64,000 bases of DNA from Leifsonia xyli (lineage in GTDB: Bacteria > Actinomycetota > Actinomycetes > Actinomycetales > Microbacteriaceae). Shown here in pieces: positions 35,054-43,772 of the stretch (the first letter of the stretch is position 1; each line of letters opens with the position of its first letter). The translations under genes and the position numbers were made by a program. The stretch spans positions 186,001 to 250,000 of the forward strand of contig QFQR01000001.1 of assembly GCA_003243275.1 (NCBI GenBank). Reading direction: 5' to 3'. Below the pieces are notes generated by a model that was not told where the DNA came from, did not search any database, and was given only the letters and a program-made list of their open reading frames with translations.

Positions 35054-36061
35054 GTGTCCGTCAAGATCGGCATCAACGGCTTCGGCCGGATCGGTCGTAA
35101 CTACCTCCGTGCAGCCCTCGCCCAGGGCGCCGACCTCGAGATCGTGGCCGTGAACGACCTCACGGACAACAAGACGCTCGCGCACCTGCTCAAGTACGAC
35201 TCGATCACGGGTCGCCTGGACGCCGAGGTCAGCTACGACGACGAGAACATCATCGTCGACGGCAAGGCGATCCGCGTCTTCGAGGAGCGCGACCCCGCGG
35301 CGCTGCGCTGGGCCGACTACGGCGTCGAGATCGTCATCGAGTCCACCGGACGTTTCACCAAGGCGGTCGACGCGCGCAAGCACATCGACGGCGGCGGCGC
35401 CAAGAAGGTGCTCATCTCGGCCCCCGCCTCGGGCGAGGACGCCACCTTCGTGATGGGCGTCAACGAGGGCGACTACGACCCCGCGGCCCACCACATCATC
35501 TCGAACGCCTCCTGCACCACCAACTGCCTCGCGCCGCTCGCCAAGGTGTTCAACGACACCTTCGGCATCGAGCGCGGCCTGATGACCACGGTGCACGCCT
35601 ACACGGCCGACCAGAACCTCCAGGACGGCCCGCACAGCGACCTGCGTCGTGCCCGTGCCGCCGCCGTCAACATCGTGCCGACCTCGACGGGTGCCGCGAA
35701 GGCGATCGGCCTCGTGCTGCCCGAGCTGATCGGCAAGCTCGACGGCTTCGCGCTGCGCGTGCCGGTTCCCACCGGATCGATCACCGACCTCACCGTCACG
35801 GCGAGCAAGCCGGTCACCGTCGACGAGATCAAGGCGGCGTACAAGGAAGCCTCCGAGGGCTACCTCAAGGGCATCCTCAAGTACACCGAGGACGAGATCG
35901 TCTCGAGCGACATCGTCACCGACCCGCACTCGGCCATCTTCGACGCGGGCCTGCTGCGCGTCATCGGCGACCAGGTGAAGCTGTCGGCGTGGTACGACAA
36001 CGAGTGGGGCTACTCGAACCGCCTGGTCGACCTCACCGAGTACGTCGCCGAGCGCCTCTAA
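35054..36061 (+). CDS. gap: Glyceraldehyde-3-phosphate dehydrogenase, type I
   Basis: GAPDH oxidises glyceraldehyde-3-phosphate to 1,3-bisphosphoglycerate with NAD. The 335-residue protein starts VKIGINGFGRIGRNYLRA (NAD site) and carries the catalytic Cys in SNASCTTNCLAPL. The substrate-binding LRVPVPTGSITDLTV and the C-terminal WYDNEWGYSNRLVDL are present. The GTG start follows AAGGAGA. The next gene, pgk, begins 4 nt after the stop, and tpiA follows, giving the usual gap-pgk-tpiA operon. Confidence 0.98.
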   Translation: MSVKIGINGFGRIGRNYLRAALAQGADLEIVAVNDLTDNKTLAHLLKYDSITGRLDAEVSYDDENIIVDGKAIRVFEERDPAALRWADYGVEIVIESTGRFTKAVDARKHIDGGGAKKVLISAPASGEDATFVMGVNEGDYDPAAHHIISNASCTTNCLAPLAKVFNDTFGIERGLMTTVHAYTADQNLQDGPHSDLRRARAAAVNIVPTSTGAAKAIGLVLPELIGKLDGFALRVPVPTGSITDLTVTASKPVTVDEIKAAYKEASEGYLKGILKYTEDEIVSSDIVTDPHSAIFDAGLLRVIGDQVKLSAWYDNEWGYSNRLVDLTEYVAERL

Positions 36062-36065
36062 CCCG

Positions 36066-37283
36066 ATGACCCTCCGGACGATCGAGAGCCTGGGTGGGCT
36101 CTCGGGCAAGGTCGTGCTGCTCCGCTGCGACCTCAACGTGCCCCTCAAGGACGGTGTCATCACCGACGACGGACGCGTGCGCGCATCCGTCCCGACCATC
36201 CGCCTTCTCCTCGAGAAGGGCGCGAAGGTCGTGGTGATGAGCCACCTCGGTCGCCCGGAGGGCGCACCCGACCCGCAGTACTCGCTCGCGCCGGTCGCGG
36301 TCCGCCTCGGCGAGCTGCTCGGCGTCGACGTGGCGTTCTCTCCCGAGACGGTGGGGGAGTCCGCCGCCGGCGTCATCGACTCCGCGCCGACGCCCGGCGT
36401 CGTGCTGCTCGAGAACCTGCGCTTCAACCCGGGTGAGGCCTCGAAGGATGCCGCCGAGCGTGAGGCGTTCGCTGCCCAGCTCGCGGCGCTCGGCGACGTC
36501 GTCGTCTCCGACGGCTTCGGCGTCGTGCATCGCAAGCAGGCGAGTGTCTTCGAGCTCGTGCAGGCGCTTCCGAGCGCCGCAGGCCTGCTCATCGCGGCCG
36601 AGCTCGAGGTGCTCGACAGGCTCACCGAGAATCCCGAGCGCCCCTACACGGTGGTGCTCGGCGGCTCGAAGGTCTCCGACAAGCTCGGGGTGATCGGGCA
36701 CCTGCTGCCGCGCGTCGACGCTCTGCTCATCGGCGGCGGGATGCTGTTCACCTTCCTCGCCGCGCAGGGGCACCGGGTGGCGTCGAGCCTGCTCGAGGCC
36801 GATCAGCTCGACACCGTGCGCGGCTACCTCGCGGAGGCGGCCGAGCGCGGCGTCGACCTCGTGCTGCCGACGGATGTCGTGGTCGCATCGGGCTTCGCGG
36901 CCGACGCCGAGCACGTCGTCGCGCCCGCCGACGCGATCGAGGAGACCGCCTTCGGCGCCTCCGGCATCGGGCTCGACATCGGCCCCGACACCGCCGCGGC
37001 CTTCGCGGAGCGGGTGCGCGCCTCGCGCACCGTGTTCTGGAACGGCCCGATGGGGGTGTTCGAGTTCCCCGCCTTCGCGGCCGGCACCCGCGAGGTCGCC
37101 GCGGCACTCACCGAGGTCGACGGTCTCGGTGTCGTCGGCGGTGGCGACTCCGCCGCCGCGATCCGCCAGCTCGGTTTCGCCGACGCGCAGTTCGGTCACG
37201 TCTCGACGGGGGGAGGCGCGAGCCTCGAGTTCCTCGAAGGCAAGAAGCTGCCCGGCCTCGAAGTTCTCGGATGGGAGGCCTGA
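36066..37283 (+). CDS. pgk: Phosphoglycerate kinase
   Basis: Pgk makes ATP from 1,3-bisphosphoglycerate. The 405-residue protein shows the family signature VVLLRCDLNVPLKDG near the start, VVVMSHLGRPEG, LLENLRFNPGE, the nucleotide-binding VVLGGSKVSDKLGVI and the C-terminal VVGGGDSAAAIRQLG and STGGGASLEFLEGK blocks. It is coupled to gap (4-nt gap) and overlaps the tpiA start by one base (TGATG). Confidence 0.98.
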   Translation: MTLRTIESLGGLSGKVVLLRCDLNVPLKDGVITDDGRVRASVPTIRLLLEKGAKVVVMSHLGRPEGAPDPQYSLAPVAVRLGELLGVDVAFSPETVGESAAGVIDSAPTPGVVLLENLRFNPGEASKDAAEREAFAAQLAALGDVVVSDGFGVVHRKQASVFELVQALPSAAGLLIAAELEVLDRLTENPERPYTVVLGGSKVSDKLGVIGHLLPRVDALLIGGGMLFTFLAAQGHRVASSLLEADQLDTVRGYLAEAAERGVDLVLPTDVVVASGFAADAEHVVAPADAIEETAFGASGIGLDIGPDTAAAFAERVRASRTVFWNGPMGVFEFPAFAAGTREVAAALTEVDGLGVVGGGDSAAAIRQLGFADAQFGHVSTGGGASLEFLEGKKLPGLEVLGWEA

Positions 37284-38071
37284 TGGCCAGCCGCACACCG
37301 TTCATCGCCGGCAACTGGAAGATGAACCTCGACCACCTGCAGTCGATCGCCTTCGTGCAGAAGCTCGCGTGGACGCTGAAGGACAAGAATCACGACTTCG
37401 CGGATGTCGAGGTGGCGGTGTTCCCGCCGTTCACCGACCTCCGTTCGGTGCAGACGCTCATCGCGGCCGACAAGCTCGAGCTGAAGTTCGGCGCCCAGGA
37501 TCTGTCGCAGCATGACTCGGGCGCCTACACGGGCGAGATCTCGGGGGCGTTCCTGTCGGCGCTCCACGCGGCGTACGTGATCATCGGCCACTCGGAGCGT
37601 CGCCAGTACCACGGCGAGACCGACGAGCTCATCGCGGCGAAGACCGCCGCCGCGCACCGTCACGGCATCGTGCCGGTGATCTGCGTCGGCGAGACCGCCG
37701 AGGATCTGGAGCAGCACGGCCCGAGCGCCGTGCCGGTCGCGCAGCTGCGCACCGCGCTCGGAGGCGTCGTCGCCGGCAAGGAGATCGTGGTCGCCTACGA
37801 ACCGGTGTGGGCGATCGGCTCCGGCCAGGCGGCCACGAGCGCCCAGGCGCAGCAGGTGTGCGAAGCACTGCGCGCGGTCGTCGCCGAGGAGCTCGGTGAC
37901 GAGGCTGCCGCCGCGACGCGCATCCTGTACGGCGGATCCGTGAAGGCGTCGAACATCGCGGGCTTCCTCAAGGAGCCGGATGTGGACGGCGCGCTGGTCG
38001 GCGGCGCGAGCCTGCTGATCGACGAGTTCGCGAGCATCGTGCGCTTCAAGAGCCACGTCGGCACCCTCTGA
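37283..38071 (+). CDS. tpiA: Triose-phosphate isomerase
   Basis: TpiA interconverts dihydroxyacetone phosphate and glyceraldehyde-3-phosphate. I chose the ATG at 37283, which shares its A with the pgk stop and follows GGGAGG; it gives the start MASRTPFIAGNWKMN. An in-frame ATG at 37271 would add four residues but lacks a ribosome site. The length is 262 aa. The catalytic His is in YVIIGHSERRQYH, the catalytic Glu in VAYEPVWAIGSG, and the phosphate loop is ILYGGSVKASNI. Confidence 0.97.
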   Translation: MASRTPFIAGNWKMNLDHLQSIAFVQKLAWTLKDKNHDFADVEVAVFPPFTDLRSVQTLIAADKLELKFGAQDLSQHDSGAYTGEISGAFLSALHAAYVIIGHSERRQYHGETDELIAAKTAAAHRHGIVPVICVGETAEDLEQHGPSAVPVAQLRTALGGVVAGKEIVVAYEPVWAIGSGQAATSAQAQQVCEALRAVVAEELGDEAAAATRILYGGSVKASNIAGFLKEPDVDGALVGGASLLIDEFASIVRFKSHVGTL

Positions 38072-38085
38072 GCGGCACCCTCGCT

Positions 38086-38112
38086 TATACTGATCCTCGG
38101 CCGTCTGGCCGA
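38086..38112 (+). promoter_or_regulatory. secG promoter (-10 TATACT) with hairpin at the predicted transcript start
   Basis: TATACT (38086-38091) is a near-consensus -10. TCGGCC (38097-38102) and GGCCGA (38107-38112) form a 6-bp hairpin that begins at the predicted first bases of the transcript. The hairpin might instead be the tpiA terminator. No clear -35 is seen. Confidence 0.55.
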
Positions 38113-38145
38113 CCCGAACACCCGACATCGAGGAAAGCACGGTTC

Positions 38146-38409
38146 ATGGACGTTCTCTGGTCGATCGTGCAGGTTGCGTTTCAGATCCTGCTCGGCATCA
38201 CCAGCCTCCTGCTGACGCTGCTGATCCTCCTGCACAAGGGACGCGGTGGCGGCCTCTCCGACATGTTCGGCGGCGGCGTCACGAGCAACCTCGGTGCCTC
38301 CGGCGTGGCCGAGCGCAACCTCAACCGCATCACGGTCGCTCTCGGCATCACCTGGTTCTTCTCGATCGTGGTGCTGGGGCTGCTCACCAAGTTCGGCGTC
38401 GGCGCGTAG
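38146..38409 (+). CDS. secG: Preprotein translocase subunit SecG
   Basis: SecG supports protein export through SecYEG. The 87-residue protein has two hydrophobic helices (residues about 5-28 and 60-82) joined by the typical loop LLHKGRGGGLSDMFGGG, followed by the VAERNLNRIT segment. It has its own promoter 55 nt upstream, and GAGGAAAG precedes the ATG. The position after tpiA is conserved in actinobacteria. Confidence 0.95.
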   Translation: MDVLWSIVQVAFQILLGITSLLLTLLILLHKGRGGGLSDMFGGGVTSNLGASGVAERNLNRITVALGITWFFSIVVLGLLTKFGVGA

Positions 38410-38444
38410 CCGCTCGCCCTCCACCACCACACGAGGAGACAGCT

Positions 38445-38810
38445 ATGGCTTCGGGCGGCAGTGCCATCCGCGGATCCCGCGTCGGATCCGGCCCGATGGG
38501 CGAACAGGACCGCGGCTACCACGCGGATCGCGTCGCGATCTCGTACTGGGACGCGCTGGGCAACGAGACGGTGCGCTACTTCGCGGCGAACCTGCCGGAC
38601 GAGGAGATCCCCGACACGATCGACAGCCCCTCCTCGGGGCTGCCCGCGGGGCGCGACCAGCAGAACCCGCCTCAGCTGCAGAAGACCGAGCCGTACAAGA
38701 CGCACCTCGCCTACGTGAAGGAGCGTCGCAGCGAGGCCGAGGCCACGCAGATCCTCGACGACGCCCTGCAGCAGCTGCGGGAGCGGCGCGGCACCCACCC
38801 CGCTGGTTGA
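38445..38810 (+). CDS. rbpA: RNA polymerase-binding protein RbpA
   Basis: RbpA is an actinobacterial RNA polymerase-binding protein that stabilises open promoter complexes with group 1 and 2 sigma factors. The 121-residue protein has the N-terminal tail ASGGSAIRGSRVGSGPMGE, the core (ALGNETVRYFAANLPDEEIP), the basic linker/sigma-interaction end (KTHLAYVKERRSEAEATQIL) and a last segment LQQLRERRGTHPAG. The final residues HPAG and the stop are encoded by a palindromic repeat. A GAGGAG site precedes the ATG. Presence of this gene by itself places the genome in Actinobacteria. Confidence 0.95.
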   Translation: MASGGSAIRGSRVGSGPMGEQDRGYHADRVAISYWDALGNETVRYFAANLPDEEIPDTIDSPSSGLPAGRDQQNPPQLQKTEPYKTHLAYVKERRSEAEATQILDDALQQLRERRGTHPAG

Positions 38811-38839
38811 GTGGCCCGCGCAGCGGGCGTATCGAAACC
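38797..38839 (+). repeat. Palindromic repeat, full copy (rbpA-pgl)
   Basis: A 43-bp copy starting ACCCCGCTGGTTGAGTGG and ending CGTATCGAAACC, with arms GCCCGC/GCGGGC. It carries the rbpA stop codon and fills the 42-nt gap to the convergent pgl stop, so it probably ends transcription from both sides. Confidence 0.85.
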
Positions 38840-38852
38840 GAGCTCCGCAGCC

Positions 38853-39659
38853 CTACAGCTGCGGCACCTCGTTCGCGGCGGTCCAGAACCGCTCCCGGGT
38901 GAGCAGCGACTCCGGCACCTCGGCCGCGGCCTCGCGGTCGACGAAGAAGACCGTGCGCAGCCGTCCGTGCACGCCCGCCACGGGCACATCCGCGGGGTTC
39001 GCATCCGCGAGGGCGAGACCCAGCGCACCCGCCTTGTCGGCGCCGGCGAGCACGAGCCAGACCCGCTCGGACGAGTTGATGACCGGCAGGGTCAGGGTGA
39101 GCCGCGCGGGCGGCGGCTTGGGGGAGGAGGTCTCCGACAGCACGATGTGCTCGCGGTCGCGCACCGCCTCGTGGTCGGGGAACAGCGACGCGACGTGACC
39201 GTCGGGGCCGACCCCGAGGAAGGTGAGATCGAAGCTCGGGTACGCGGCTCCGTCGGGTGCCGCCGCGGCGAGCTCGGCGGCGTACGCCTCGGCCGCCTCC
39301 TCGATGGTGTCGTGCTGCCCGAGTGCGGGGAACGCCTTGATGCGCTCGGGCGGAACCCCCAGGGAGTCGAGGAGCGCACGGCGCGACTGGGTCTCGTTGC
39401 GCTCGGGATCGCCCGCGGGCAGATAGCGCTCGTCACCCCACCAGAAGGTGACGCGCGCCCAGTCGACCTTCGCGGCACCCGTGGTGGTCTGCACCGCCGC
39501 GAGCACGGCCTCGCCCATCGTGCCGCCCGTGAGCACCACGTGCGCTTCCGGCTTCTCGGCGAGGGTCTCCGTGACCCGTCTCACGAATCGCGCCGCGACC
39601 GCGGTCGCCAGTGTCGCCTTGTCGTCGTAGACCCGGACGCGTCGCTCGGTCACGGTCAC
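38853..39659 (-). CDS. pgl: 6-phosphogluconolactonase
   Basis: Pgl (DevB type) hydrolyses 6-phosphogluconolactone, the second step of the oxidative pentose phosphate pathway. The 268-residue protein shows VVLTGGTMGEAVLAAV, the conserved FWWGDERYLPAGDPERNE and LTFLGVGPDGHVASLFPDH segments. It begins with GTG overlapping the opcA stop (GTGA). It is the last gene of the minus-strand operon starting at tkt and is convergent with rbpA. Confidence 0.96.
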   Translation of the reverse strand: MTVTERRVRVYDDKATLATAVAARFVRRVTETLAEKPEAHVVLTGGTMGEAVLAAVQTTTGAAKVDWARVTFWWGDERYLPAGDPERNETQSRRALLDSLGVPPERIKAFPALGQHDTIEEAAEAYAAELAAAAPDGAAYPSFDLTFLGVGPDGHVASLFPDHEAVRDREHIVLSETSSPKPPPARLTLTLPVINSSERVWLVLAGADKAGALGLALADANPADVPVAGVHGRLRTVFFVDREAAAEVPESLLTRERFWTAANEVPQL

Positions 39660-40615
39660 TTCCCTCCGGGCCCGGCTCCTTCGGCGGGTGCCTCCAGTAG
39701 CGCGAGTCCCTTCTGCACGACCTCACCGAAGAGGTCGTCGGGGTCGAGCCTACGCAATTCCTCGGCGAGGCAGTCGCGCAGGCTGCGGCGCGGCAGCGAG
39801 ATGTCGTGGGTCGGCTGGTTCGGCTGCTCGAGGGTCGCGATGTTGGGCTGCACCCGTTCGAGCCGGATGTCACCCGAGTCCCGGGTGAGCGTGACCCCGT
39901 GGATGCCGCTCGAGCCGAGCGAGGAGGTGACCTCCAACTCGACCGGTGCGTCGAGCTGCAGCCGCAACCAGGCGGCGAGCAGTTCCGTCGAGGGGGAGGC
40001 GGCCGATCCGCTGACGGCGATCCGGGTGACGGGCTCGTAGGGCGGCTGATCCAGCACGGCGGCCAGCTGCGCCCGCCACAGCGTGAGGCGGGTCCAGGCG
40101 AAGTCGGTGTCGCCCGGCGTGTAGTTGCGCCCGATGGTCGTGAGCGCGGCGACCGGGTTGGTGTGCTCCGCCGCATCCGTGATGCGTCGCTGCGCGATCC
40201 GCCCGAGCGGGGAGGTGCTCGGCGCTTCGGGCGCTTCACCCGGCCACCAGACGACGACGGGCGCGTCGGGCAGCAGCAGGCTCGTCACCAGGCCCTCCTC
40301 GTCGGAGGCCGCATCCCCGTAGGCGCGCAGCACGATGACCTCGCTCGCTCCGGCGTCACCGCCGACGCGGATCTGGCCGTCGAGGCGCGCATCCTCGGCC
40401 GTCGGCTCGGGCCGGCGGGAGAGCACGATGACCCGCATCGGGTGCTCGCGGGAGGCGTCGTTGGCGGCCTCGATGGCCTCCTCCTCCTCACCGAGCGAGG
40501 TGGCGATGACGAGGGTGAGCACGCGGCCGAGGGCGACGGCGCCGCCCTCTTCGCGGATCTTCACGAGCGCCTTCGAGAGGGCGCTCGTGGTGGTGTCGGG
40601 AAGGTCGACGATCAT
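39656..40615 (-). CDS. opcA: Glucose-6-phosphate dehydrogenase assembly protein OpcA
   Basis: OpcA is needed for active glucose-6-phosphate dehydrogenase in cyanobacteria and actinobacteria; in Corynebacterium it acts on Zwf. The 319-residue protein starts IVDLPDTTTSALSKALVKI and has APVVVWWPGEAPEAP and the DTDFAWTRLTLWRAQLA segment typical of the family. I chose the ATG at 40615, 13 nt after zwf; the open frame extends upstream into zwf but without homology. It overlaps pgl by 4 bp. Confidence 0.94.
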   Translation of the reverse strand: MIVDLPDTTTSALSKALVKIREEGGAVALGRVLTLVIATSLGEEEEAIEAANDASREHPMRVIVLSRRPEPTAEDARLDGQIRVGGDAGASEVIVLRAYGDAASDEEGLVTSLLLPDAPVVVWWPGEAPEAPSTSPLGRIAQRRITDAAEHTNPVAALTTIGRNYTPGDTDFAWTRLTLWRAQLAAVLDQPPYEPVTRIAVSGSAASPSTELLAAWLRLQLDAPVELEVTSSLGSSGIHGVTLTRDSGDIRLERVQPNIATLEQPNQPTHDISLPRRSLRDCLAEELRRLDPDDLFGEVVQKGLALLEAPAEGAGPGGK

Positions 40616-40628
40616 GGTTCTCTCCGGA

Positions 40629-42170
40629 TCAGGGACGACGCCAGGTGCGGCCGTCGCGCGCCAACAACTCGTCGGCGGATGCGGGGCCCCAGGTGCCCGG
40701 CTTGTACTGCTCGAGCGGCCCGCCGAGCGTCTCCCAGTACTGCTCGACCGGGTCGAGGATCTTCCAGCTGAGCTCGACCTCTTCGTGCCGCGGGAACAGC
40801 GGCGGGTCGCCGAGCAGGACGTCGAGGATGAGCCGCTCGTAGGCCTCGGGGCTCGCCTCGGTGAAGGCGTGGCCGTAGCCGAAGTCCATGGTGACGTCGC
40901 GCACCTGCATGCCTGCCCCCGGCACCTTGGAGCCGAAGCGGATCGTGACACCCTCATCCGGCTGCACCCGGATGACGAGCGCGTTCTGGCCGAGAGCCGA
41001 GGTCTGCGATTCGGCGAAGAGGTACTGCGGGGCGCGCGCGAATACGACCGCGATCTCGGTGACGCGGCGCCCGAGACGCTTGCCCGCCCGCAGGTAGAAC
41101 GGAACCCCGGCCCAGCGGCGCGTGTTGATCTCGAGCTTGAGCGCCGCGTAGGTCTCGGTGACCGATTGCGGGTTCATGCCCTCCTCGTCGAGGAAGCCGA
41201 GCACCTTCTCGCCGCCCTGCCAGCCGCCCGTGTACTGACCGCGCGCGGTGGCCGTGCCGAGATCCTTCGGCAGGTGAACCGCCGAGAGCACCTTCTCCTT
41301 CTCGGCGCGCAGATCGGCCGCGTCGAACGACACCGGCTCCTCCATCGCGGTCAGAGCGAGCAGCTGCAGCAGGTGGTTCTGGATGACGTCGCGCGCCGCG
41401 CCGATGCCGTCGTAGTAGCCCGCGCGGCCGCCGACACCGATGTCCTCGGCCATCGTGATCTGCACGTGGTCGACGTAGTTGGCGTTCCAGATGGGTTCGT
41501 AGAGCTGGTTGGCGAAGCGCAGCGCGAGGATGTTCTGCACCGTCTCCTTGCCGAGGTAGTGGTCGATCCGGAACACGCTGTCGGGCGGGAAGACCGACTC
41601 GACGACGGCGTTCAACTCCCGCGCCGATGCCAGGTCGTGCCCGAACGGCTTCTCGATGACGACGCGCCGCCACTGACCCGGCTGCTGCTCGGCGAGACCC
41701 GAACGGCGCAGCTGCTCGGTGACGAGCGGGAACGACTTCGGCGGGATCGACAGGTAGAAGGCGTGGTTGCCCATGGTGCCGCGCGTCGCGTCGAGCTCGG
41801 CGAGGGTGGCCTTCAGGCGGTCGAACGCCGAATCGTCGTCGAACTCGCCCTGCACGAAGCGGATGCCCTGCTTGAGCTGGCGCCAGACGTCCTCATCGAA
41901 GGGGGTGCGCGCGTACTGCTTGACGGCGTCGTGCACGACCTTCTCGAAGTCCTGGTCGACCCAGTCGCGGCGCGCGAACCCGATGAGCGCGAAGCCCGGC
42001 GGCAGGAGCCCGCGGTTGGCGAGGTCGTAGACCGCCGGCATCAGCTTCTTCCGCGACAGGTCGCCCGTGACGCCGAAGATGATGAGGCTCGACGGTCCCG
42101 CGATGCGGTTCAGCCGCCGATCGGACGGAAGCCGAAGCGGGTTGCTCTCCCTCGTGATCTCCGCCGGCAT
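40629..42170 (-). CDS. zwf: Glucose-6-phosphate 1-dehydrogenase
   Basis: Zwf oxidises glucose-6-phosphate to 6-phosphogluconolactone, making NADPH. The 513-residue protein shows the nucleotide site IFGVTGDLSRKKLMPAVYDL and the active-site RIDHYLGKETVQNIL with catalytic His. The substrate region FYLRAGKRLGRRVTEIAV is present. It lies 3 nt after pgi and 13 nt before opcA, in the order tkt-tal-pgi-zwf-opcA-pgl. Confidence 0.98.
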   Translation of the reverse strand: MPAEITRESNPLRLPSDRRLNRIAGPSSLIIFGVTGDLSRKKLMPAVYDLANRGLLPPGFALIGFARRDWVDQDFEKVVHDAVKQYARTPFDEDVWRQLKQGIRFVQGEFDDDSAFDRLKATLAELDATRGTMGNHAFYLSIPPKSFPLVTEQLRRSGLAEQQPGQWRRVVIEKPFGHDLASARELNAVVESVFPPDSVFRIDHYLGKETVQNILALRFANQLYEPIWNANYVDHVQITMAEDIGVGGRAGYYDGIGAARDVIQNHLLQLLALTAMEEPVSFDAADLRAEKEKVLSAVHLPKDLGTATARGQYTGGWQGGEKVLGFLDEEGMNPQSVTETYAALKLEINTRRWAGVPFYLRAGKRLGRRVTEIAVVFARAPQYLFAESQTSALGQNALVIRVQPDEGVTIRFGSKVPGAGMQVRDVTMDFGYGHAFTEASPEAYERLILDVLLGDPPLFPRHEEVELSWKILDPVEQYWETLGGPLEQYKPGTWGPASADELLARDGRTWRRP

Positions 42171-42173
42171 CGC

Positions 42174-43772
42174 TCAGCCGATCCGCTCGCGCAGCGTCGC
42201 GACACCGTCGGCGACGTGCGGGAGCGTGAGGCTCAGCACGGGGCGCCCGTGGTCGGCGAGCACGCTCGCGTCGCCCGCGGCCTGCGCCTGGATGAGCTGC
42301 CCGAAGGTGAACGGGCGGTCGGGGATCTCGAGGTCCCGCTCGCCGGCGCCCACGATCTGCAGGAACACGCCGATCGCCGGCCCGCCCTTGTGGAACTGAC
42401 CGGTCGAGTGCAGGAACCGCGGTCCCCATCCGAAGGTCACCGGGCGACCGGCGCGGCGCGCGAGGGCGTCGCGGATGGCCGGGAGACCGGGGAGGGCCGG
42501 GCGGTCGAGGTAGGCCTGCACCGAGAGGTAGCCGTTCTCGGGAAGAGCCGCGAGCAACGCGTCGATGGCGCCGTCGAGACTCGCCTCGGCGATCTCCAGG
42601 CCGCCGGTGGTGCGCACCTCGATGCCCTCGCTCGTGAACAGGGCGGGCGTCGGCTCCGGGCGGGCGTCGAGCAGACCGCGGGCGGCGATCTTGGCGGACT
42701 CCACATCCGGCTGGTCGAAGGGGTTGATGCCGAGCAGACGCCCGGCGACCGCGGTCGCGTACTCCCAGACGAGCAGCTGGCCACCGAGCGAGCCGGAGAT
42801 CTCGATCTCGCCGTCCCGCACCTCGCGCGTCTCGCGCTCGTTGGCGACGAGGCGCACCAGCTGCACGTCGGGCAGACCCGCGGTGACCTCGAAGGAGTCG
42901 ACGTCGAGCACGACCGGGAGGATGCCGGTGCCGTCCTTGCCGGTGGACTCGGCGATGAGCTGCTCGACCCAGTCGCCGAAGCCGACGATGTGGGTGCCGT
43001 CGGGCACGATGCCGAGCTTGTCGCGCAGGGGAGTGGTCCCGGCGATCGCGGCCCCCAGCACGAGGCCTGGGTTCTTCTCGCTGTCGAGCGCGAGTTCGAG
43101 CGACACCGCCTGAGCCTCATCGAGCAGTGCGGCGATGTCGACACCGGCGAGGCCGGTCGGCACCAGCCCGAAGGCGGTGAGCGCCGAGTAGCGGCCGCCG
43201 ACGGTCGGGTCGGCGTTGAAGACGCGGTAGCCGTCGGCACGCGCGGCCTGATCCAGGGGAGAGCCGGGGTCGGTCACGATGATGATGCGCTCGGTCGGGT
43301 CGATTCCCGCATCCCGGAACGCCTTCTCGTAGACGCGCTTCTGGCTGTCGGTCTCGACGGTGGAACCCGACTTCGAGGAGATCACCACGGCGGTCTTCTC
43401 GAGGCGATCCTCGAGAGCGGAACGCACCTGGGCGGGGTCGGTGGAGTCGAGCACCGTGAGCGCCGCACCGTAGGTGCTGGCGATCACCTCGGGCGCGAGC
43501 GAGGAGCCGCCCATGCCGCCGAGCACGATGTGGTTGATGCCGCGGGCCTGGAGGTCGTCGCGGAGCGCGAGGATGTCGTCGACGAGACCCTCGGAGACGG
43601 CCACCGCCTCCGTCCAGCCGAGACGCTTCGACGCCTCATCCTCGGCCGCGGGACCCCACAGGGTCGCGTCGAGGGTCGTGATGCGCCCGGCGACGCCGTC
43701 CGAGACCAGCTGCGGCACGTGACGTGCGACGGCTTCGGCCGCCGCACCCGTCACGGCGACCGTGACGGTCAC
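42174..43772 (-). CDS. pgi: Glucose-6-phosphate isomerase
   Basis: Pgi interconverts glucose-6-phosphate and fructose-6-phosphate. The 532-residue protein belongs to the divergent group found within actinobacterial pentose-phosphate operons and differs from the classical Pgi. Two SIS-type sugar isomerase segments are visible: HIVLGGMGGSSLAPEVIAST and VVISSKSGSTVETDSQ, then PTVGGRYSALTAFGLVP. The GTG start overlaps the tal stop (GTGA). Another family member (a bifunctional transaldolase/isomerase) exists as a fusion in some bacteria; here the two are separate but overlapping genes. Confidence 0.93.
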   Translation of the reverse strand: MTVTVAVTGAAAEAVARHVPQLVSDGVAGRITTLDATLWGPAAEDEASKRLGWTEAVAVSEGLVDDILALRDDLQARGINHIVLGGMGGSSLAPEVIASTYGAALTVLDSTDPAQVRSALEDRLEKTAVVISSKSGSTVETDSQKRVYEKAFRDAGIDPTERIIIVTDPGSPLDQAARADGYRVFNADPTVGGRYSALTAFGLVPTGLAGVDIAALLDEAQAVSLELALDSEKNPGLVLGAAIAGTTPLRDKLGIVPDGTHIVGFGDWVEQLIAESTGKDGTGILPVVLDVDSFEVTAGLPDVQLVRLVANERETREVRDGEIEISGSLGGQLLVWEYATAVAGRLLGINPFDQPDVESAKIAARGLLDARPEPTPALFTSEGIEVRTTGGLEIAEASLDGAIDALLAALPENGYLSVQAYLDRPALPGLPAIRDALARRAGRPVTFGWGPRFLHSTGQFHKGGPAIGVFLQIVGAGERDLEIPDRPFTFGQLIQAQAAGDASVLADHGRPVLSLTLPHVADGVATLRERIG

